Assembly (NCBI GenBank): GCA_903970465.1
Contig: CAJCIO010000003.1
Location: 1-35,712 of the forward strand
DNA: 35,712 bases
Source: Gammaproteobacteria bacterium
GTDB lineage: Bacteria; Pseudomonadota; Gammaproteobacteria; Pseudomonadales; Pseudomonadaceae
Reading direction: 5' to 3'
The stretch's first letter is position 1. Each line of letters starts with the position of its first letter. Of the stretch, positions 33,157-35,712 are shown piece by piece. Below the pieces are notes generated by a model. It did not search any database. It was not told the origin of the DNA and saw nothing but the letters and a program-made list of their open reading frames with translations. Made by a program: the position numbers and the translations under genes.

Positions 33157-33686
33157 GTGGTATTGCGCTCATGCTGACAATGTTCGCCGTCCAGGCTGAC
33201 GAACTTCCGCCTCCTGCCTACCAACTGGCGGCGCATGACGCCGACATCCCTTCTACGGTGCTGTTCGCGATTGCCCTGCAGGAGAGTGGTATCCGCGTCC
33301 GTGGTCGACTGCTGCCCTGGCCTTGGACCCTGAACATCGCCGGAACACCCTACCGCTTCGCCACTCGCCAGACCGCCTGTCACGCTTTGCTTCAGGCACT
33401 CGCCCGACATGACGCCAAGCGGGTCGATGCCGGTCTCGGGCAAACCAACCTGGGTTACCACGGACAACGTTTTTCCAGCCCTTGCGAAGCCCTTGATCCC
33501 TACCGAAATCTCGCCGTGACCGCCGCGCTGCTGCAGGAGCATCACGATGCCACCGGTGATTGGGTCTTAGCTGCCGGGCGCTATCACCGTCCGGCAGGAG
33601 GCGCGCCGGCAGCACGCTACCGTGCTGGCTTTTCCCAGAGACTCGAACATCTGCTGGTTTCCTTTGAACAGGGCACACCACCATGA
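33138..33686 (+). CDS. Lytic transglycosylase of the transfer system
   Basis: This is a 182-residue protein with a signal peptide (about 1-20) and an SLT/lysozyme-like fold. The likely catalytic Glu49 is in VLFAIALQESGIR, followed by AGLGQTNLGYHG-type sequence (RVDAGLGQTNLGY) and AAGRYHRPAGG. Such enzymes open peptidoglycan locally so the mating channel can be built. It overlaps both neighbours (19 bp upstream, 4 bp downstream). Confidence 0.9.
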   Translation: MATPRLSGIALMLTMFAVQADELPPPAYQLAAHDADIPSTVLFAIALQESGIRVRGRLLPWPWTLNIAGTPYRFATRQTACHALLQALARHDAKRVDAGLGQTNLGYHGQRFSSPCEALDPYRNLAVTAALLQEHHDATGDWVLAAGRYHRPAGGAPAARYRAGFSQRLEHLLVSFEQGTPP

Positions 33687-34198
33687 AGCGAATCCCCATT
33701 GTCTGTTATTGCATCCTGCTCTTGGCACCTTTCGCCCAGCCGGAACTGACCGTTGCCGAGGATCAGCCTAGCGACTTCACCCGACCCCATTTTCAAGTTT
33801 CCAGGCCGCCAATAAACAACAAGACCCAACCTGATCGGGCCATGCATGCGGACCTGTCCACGTTTGCCGATGAAGCCTGGATACTGCCCATCCGCAGTTC
33901 TCACTTGAGCCCCGGCCAGATCACGTCCCGCGCCCTGAACATGCCAGGCTTGCGGCCATTTTTTCTGGTCGGTGAGGATCCCCAATCACTGGCTTGGTTG
34001 CGTCAACGTGCGGCTGAACTGCAGGAAATGGGCGCGGCCGGCCTCGCCGTCGAAGTGACCGATACTGAAGCCCTGGCCCGTATTCAAGCAGCCGCTCCGG
34101 GCATCACCATCCTGCCGGTCAACGGCAACGACATCGCCACCCGCCTGCAGATTGAGCACTACCCCGTCTTGATCACCGCCACCTCATTGGAACAGTGA
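33683..34198 (+). CDS. TIGR03765-family ICE protein (PFL_4695-like), exported
   Basis: This is a 171-residue protein with a signal peptide (KRIPIVCYCILLLAPFAQP). The mature region reads WILPIRSSHLSPGQITSRAL and MPGLRPFFLVGEDPQSLAWL, then VEVTDTEALARIQAAAPGIT, which matches the PFL_4695/TIGR03765 family. Its slot between the transglycosylase and TraD is conserved in PFGI-1-class islands. The fold may be thioredoxin-like, as in TrbC-type proteins, but without a CxxC. The role in transfer is not defined. Confidence 0.87.
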   Translation: MKRIPIVCYCILLLAPFAQPELTVAEDQPSDFTRPHFQVSRPPINNKTQPDRAMHADLSTFADEAWILPIRSSHLSPGQITSRALNMPGLRPFFLVGEDPQSLAWLRQRAAELQEMGAAGLAVEVTDTEALARIQAAAPGITILPVNGNDIATRLQIEHYPVLITATSLEQ

Positions 34199-34206
34199 GT
34201 CAGGTC

Positions 34207-35712
34207 ATGGCCGAGCATGCGATGGAGTCCAAACTCCGGCCAGCGGTGGAGCTGTACACTGTAGCGATCTGCGCCGCCGCCGCGGTGTTGTGCGTGTACT
34301 CGCCCTGGGCTGTGGCCCTCTCACCCGAGATCGGGCTGGTTGCGGCGCTGGCCTATACCCTGTTCGGCCTTATCCGCCTGCAACAAGCCTGGGAGGTGCT
34401 GCGCTATCGGCGCAATATCCGCCGGCTGCCCCGCTACGAACTGACCAGTCGGCAGATTCCGGTCAGCCGCAAGCGTCTGTTCATGGGCCGAGGCTTTCGC
34501 TGGACCCGCCTGCACACCCAGCGCTTGGTCGAGGCCCAGGATCCGGCGGTCGCCCACTATGTCGACCAACCGACCAGCTACCGCCTGGCCCGTGGACTCG
34601 AACGGCGCCTGGAGCATGCTCCGTTTCCACTCTCCATACTGGCCCGTGTCACGGCCTGGGACAGTGCCTTCAATCCGTTGCGGCCTTTGCCCCCGGTAGG
34701 TGGCTCGCCACTATTGCATGGGGTCGAGCCCGATGAAACGGAAGTCAGTCTGCCGCTGGGCGAACGGGTCGGACACACCCTGGTGCTCGGCACTACCCGT
34801 GTCGGCAAGACCCGGCTCGCCGAGGTGTACATCACCCAGGACATTCATCGCATCGAACATGAGGTGGTCATCGTCTTCGATCCGAAGGGCGACGCCGACT
34901 TGCTCAAACGGATGTACGTCGAAGCCAAGCGGGCCGGTCGGGATAAGGAGTTTTATGTTTTCCATCTGGGGTGGCCGGAAATCTCCGCTCGATACAATGC
35001 GGTGGGACGCTTCGGGCGTATCTCGGAAGTGGCGTCACGCATCGCCGGGCAGCTCAGCGGCGAAGGTAACTCCGCGGCCTTTCGCGAGTTTGCCTGGCGT
35101 TTCGTCAACATCATCGCCCGTGCCCTGATCGAGTTAGGCCGGCGTCCGGACTACCTGCAGATCCAACGGCATGTGGTCAACATCGATGCACTGTTCATCG
35201 AGTACGCACAGCAGTTTTTCGCCAAGACCGACCCGAAGGCGTGGGAGGTGATCGTTCAGCTTGAAGGCAAGCTCACCGAGAAGAACATCCCCCGGCATAT
35301 GATCGGGCGCGAAAAGCGTGTGGTGGCCATCGAGCAGTACCTGGCGGTGAAGCGGGTATTCGATCCGGTACTGGACGGACTGCGTTCGGCGGTGCGTTAC
35401 GACCGTACCTATTTCGACAAGATTGTCGCCTCGCTGCTACCTCTGCTGGAAAAACTCACCACCGGCAAGACCGCCCAGTTACTGGCTCCCAACTACACCG
35501 ATTTAGATGACCCACGACCCATCTTCGACTGGATGCAGATCATCCGAAAACGCGGCATCGTCTACGTCGGTCTGGATGCACTGACCGACGCCGAGGTGGC
35601 CGCCGCGGTGGGCAACTCCATGTTCGCCGACTTGGTCTCGGTCGCCGGACACATCTACAAACACGGCATCGACCATGGCCTGCCCCAATCGGGTAACAAC
35701 AGTGACAAGTTG
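34207..35712 (+). CDS. traD: Conjugative coupling protein TraD, PFGI-1 class (5' part, cut by the window end)
   Basis: The open frame from ATG 34207 covers 502 codons without a stop and runs off the window. The N-terminal region has two membrane helices (about 15-38 and 41-58). The P-loop GTTRVGKT is at residues 195-202, followed by VVIVFDPKGDADLLKRMYVE, a VirD4/TraD-type nucleotide-binding segment. Coupling proteins bring the relaxosome to the mating channel and hydrolyse ATP. ATG 34207 lies 8 nt after the preceding stop. The missing 3' part should include Walker B and remaining TraD motifs. Confidence 0.92.
   Translation, partial: MAEHAMESKLRPAVELYTVAICAAAAVLCVYSPWAVALSPEIGLVAALAYTLFGLIRLQQAWEVLRYRRNIRRLPRYELTSRQIPVSRKRLFMGRGFRWTRLHTQRLVEAQDPAVAHYVDQPTSYRLARGLERRLEHAPFPLSILARVTAWDSAFNPLRPLPPVGGSPLLHGVEPDETEVSLPLGERVGHTLVLGTTRVGKTRLAEVYITQDIHRIEHEVVIVFDPKGDADLLKRMYVEAKRAGRDKEFYVFHLGWPEISARYNAVGRFGRISEVASRIAGQLSGEGNSAAFREFAWRFVNIIARALIELGRRPDYLQIQRHVVNIDALFIEYAQQFFAKTDPKAWEVIVQLEGKLTEKNIPRHMIGREKRVVAIEQYLAVKRVFDPVLDGLRSAVRYDRTYFDKIVASLLPLLEKLTTGKTAQLLAPNYTDLDDPRPIFDWMQIIRKRGIVYVGLDALTDAEVAAAVGNSMFADLVSVAGHIYKHGIDHGLPQSGNNSDKL

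Noticed and set aside
1..35712. CRISPR arrays, rRNA or tRNA genes
   Set aside because: I saw no regularly spaced repeats, no rRNA signatures and no cloverleaf with a typical TTCGAATC arm on either strand.

Overview
The window looks like a Pseudomonas chromosome segment (P. fluorescens/syringae-type). The evidence is an OprD-family porin, an HcnABC-like three-subunit oxidase, an HBM-type chemoreceptor and a PFGI-1/PAPI-1-class conjugative island. It has three parts: (i) repeat- and relic-rich DNA at 1-1512; (ii) a metabolic locus at 1513-15909, mostly on the minus strand; (iii) the ParA-side end of an integrative conjugative element (ICE) from about 18.0 kb to the window end, on the plus strand. 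An IS256-family insertion and AT-rich non-coding DNA separate (ii) from (iii).

Part (i) holds two large related imperfect palindromes (2-225 and 283-500) in opposite orientation. A relic of a P4-type tyrosine integrase C-terminus follows (780-1013), broken by an in-frame TGA.

Part (ii) reads as an opine (or opine-like N-substituted amino acid) uptake and breakdown locus. From right to left it encodes an OccR/NocR-like LysR regulator (plus strand), an OprD-type porin, a periplasmic peptide/opine-binding protein, three oxidase subunits (a DadA/HcnC-like FAD protein, a small [2Fe-2S] protein and an HcnB-like FAD protein with a BFD iron-sulfur domain), two permeases and a fused double ATPase. 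An octopine/nopaline-type dehydrogenase and a methyl-accepting chemotaxis protein follow, the last overlapping the dehydrogenase by 7 bp. Nearly all junctions are overlapping or abutting. The porin and the binding-protein operon are each preceded by a copy of the same 52-bp module (40/52 identical), and each copy contains a sigma-54 -24/-12 promoter with correct GG-N10-GC spacing. A hairpin terminator follows the chemoreceptor. The proposed flow is outer membrane (porin), periplasm (binding protein), inner membrane (ABC importer), then oxidative or reversible NAD(P)-dependent cleavage, with chemotaxis towards the compound. The substrate is inferred, not shown.

Part (iii) has the syntenic order of PFGI-1/SPI-7-class ICEs: unknown 249-aa protein, AlpA-like regulator, ParA, small unknown, ParB (PFGI-1 class), DUF2857, STY4528-like replication protein, PFL_4669-like (TIGR03761), DUF3158, SSB, topoisomerase III, STY4534/DUF3577, small zinc-ribbon-like protein, RadC-like, unknown, PilL N-terminal lipoprotein, coiled-coil membrane protein, TIGR03759 (PFL_4693), lytic transglycosylase, TIGR03765 (PFL_4695) and the coupling protein TraD (cut by the window end). 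Many leaders contain strong hairpins, and for topB and pilL the hairpin buries the ribosome-binding site. No tRNA, rRNA, CRISPR array or recognisable ICE attachment site is visible.
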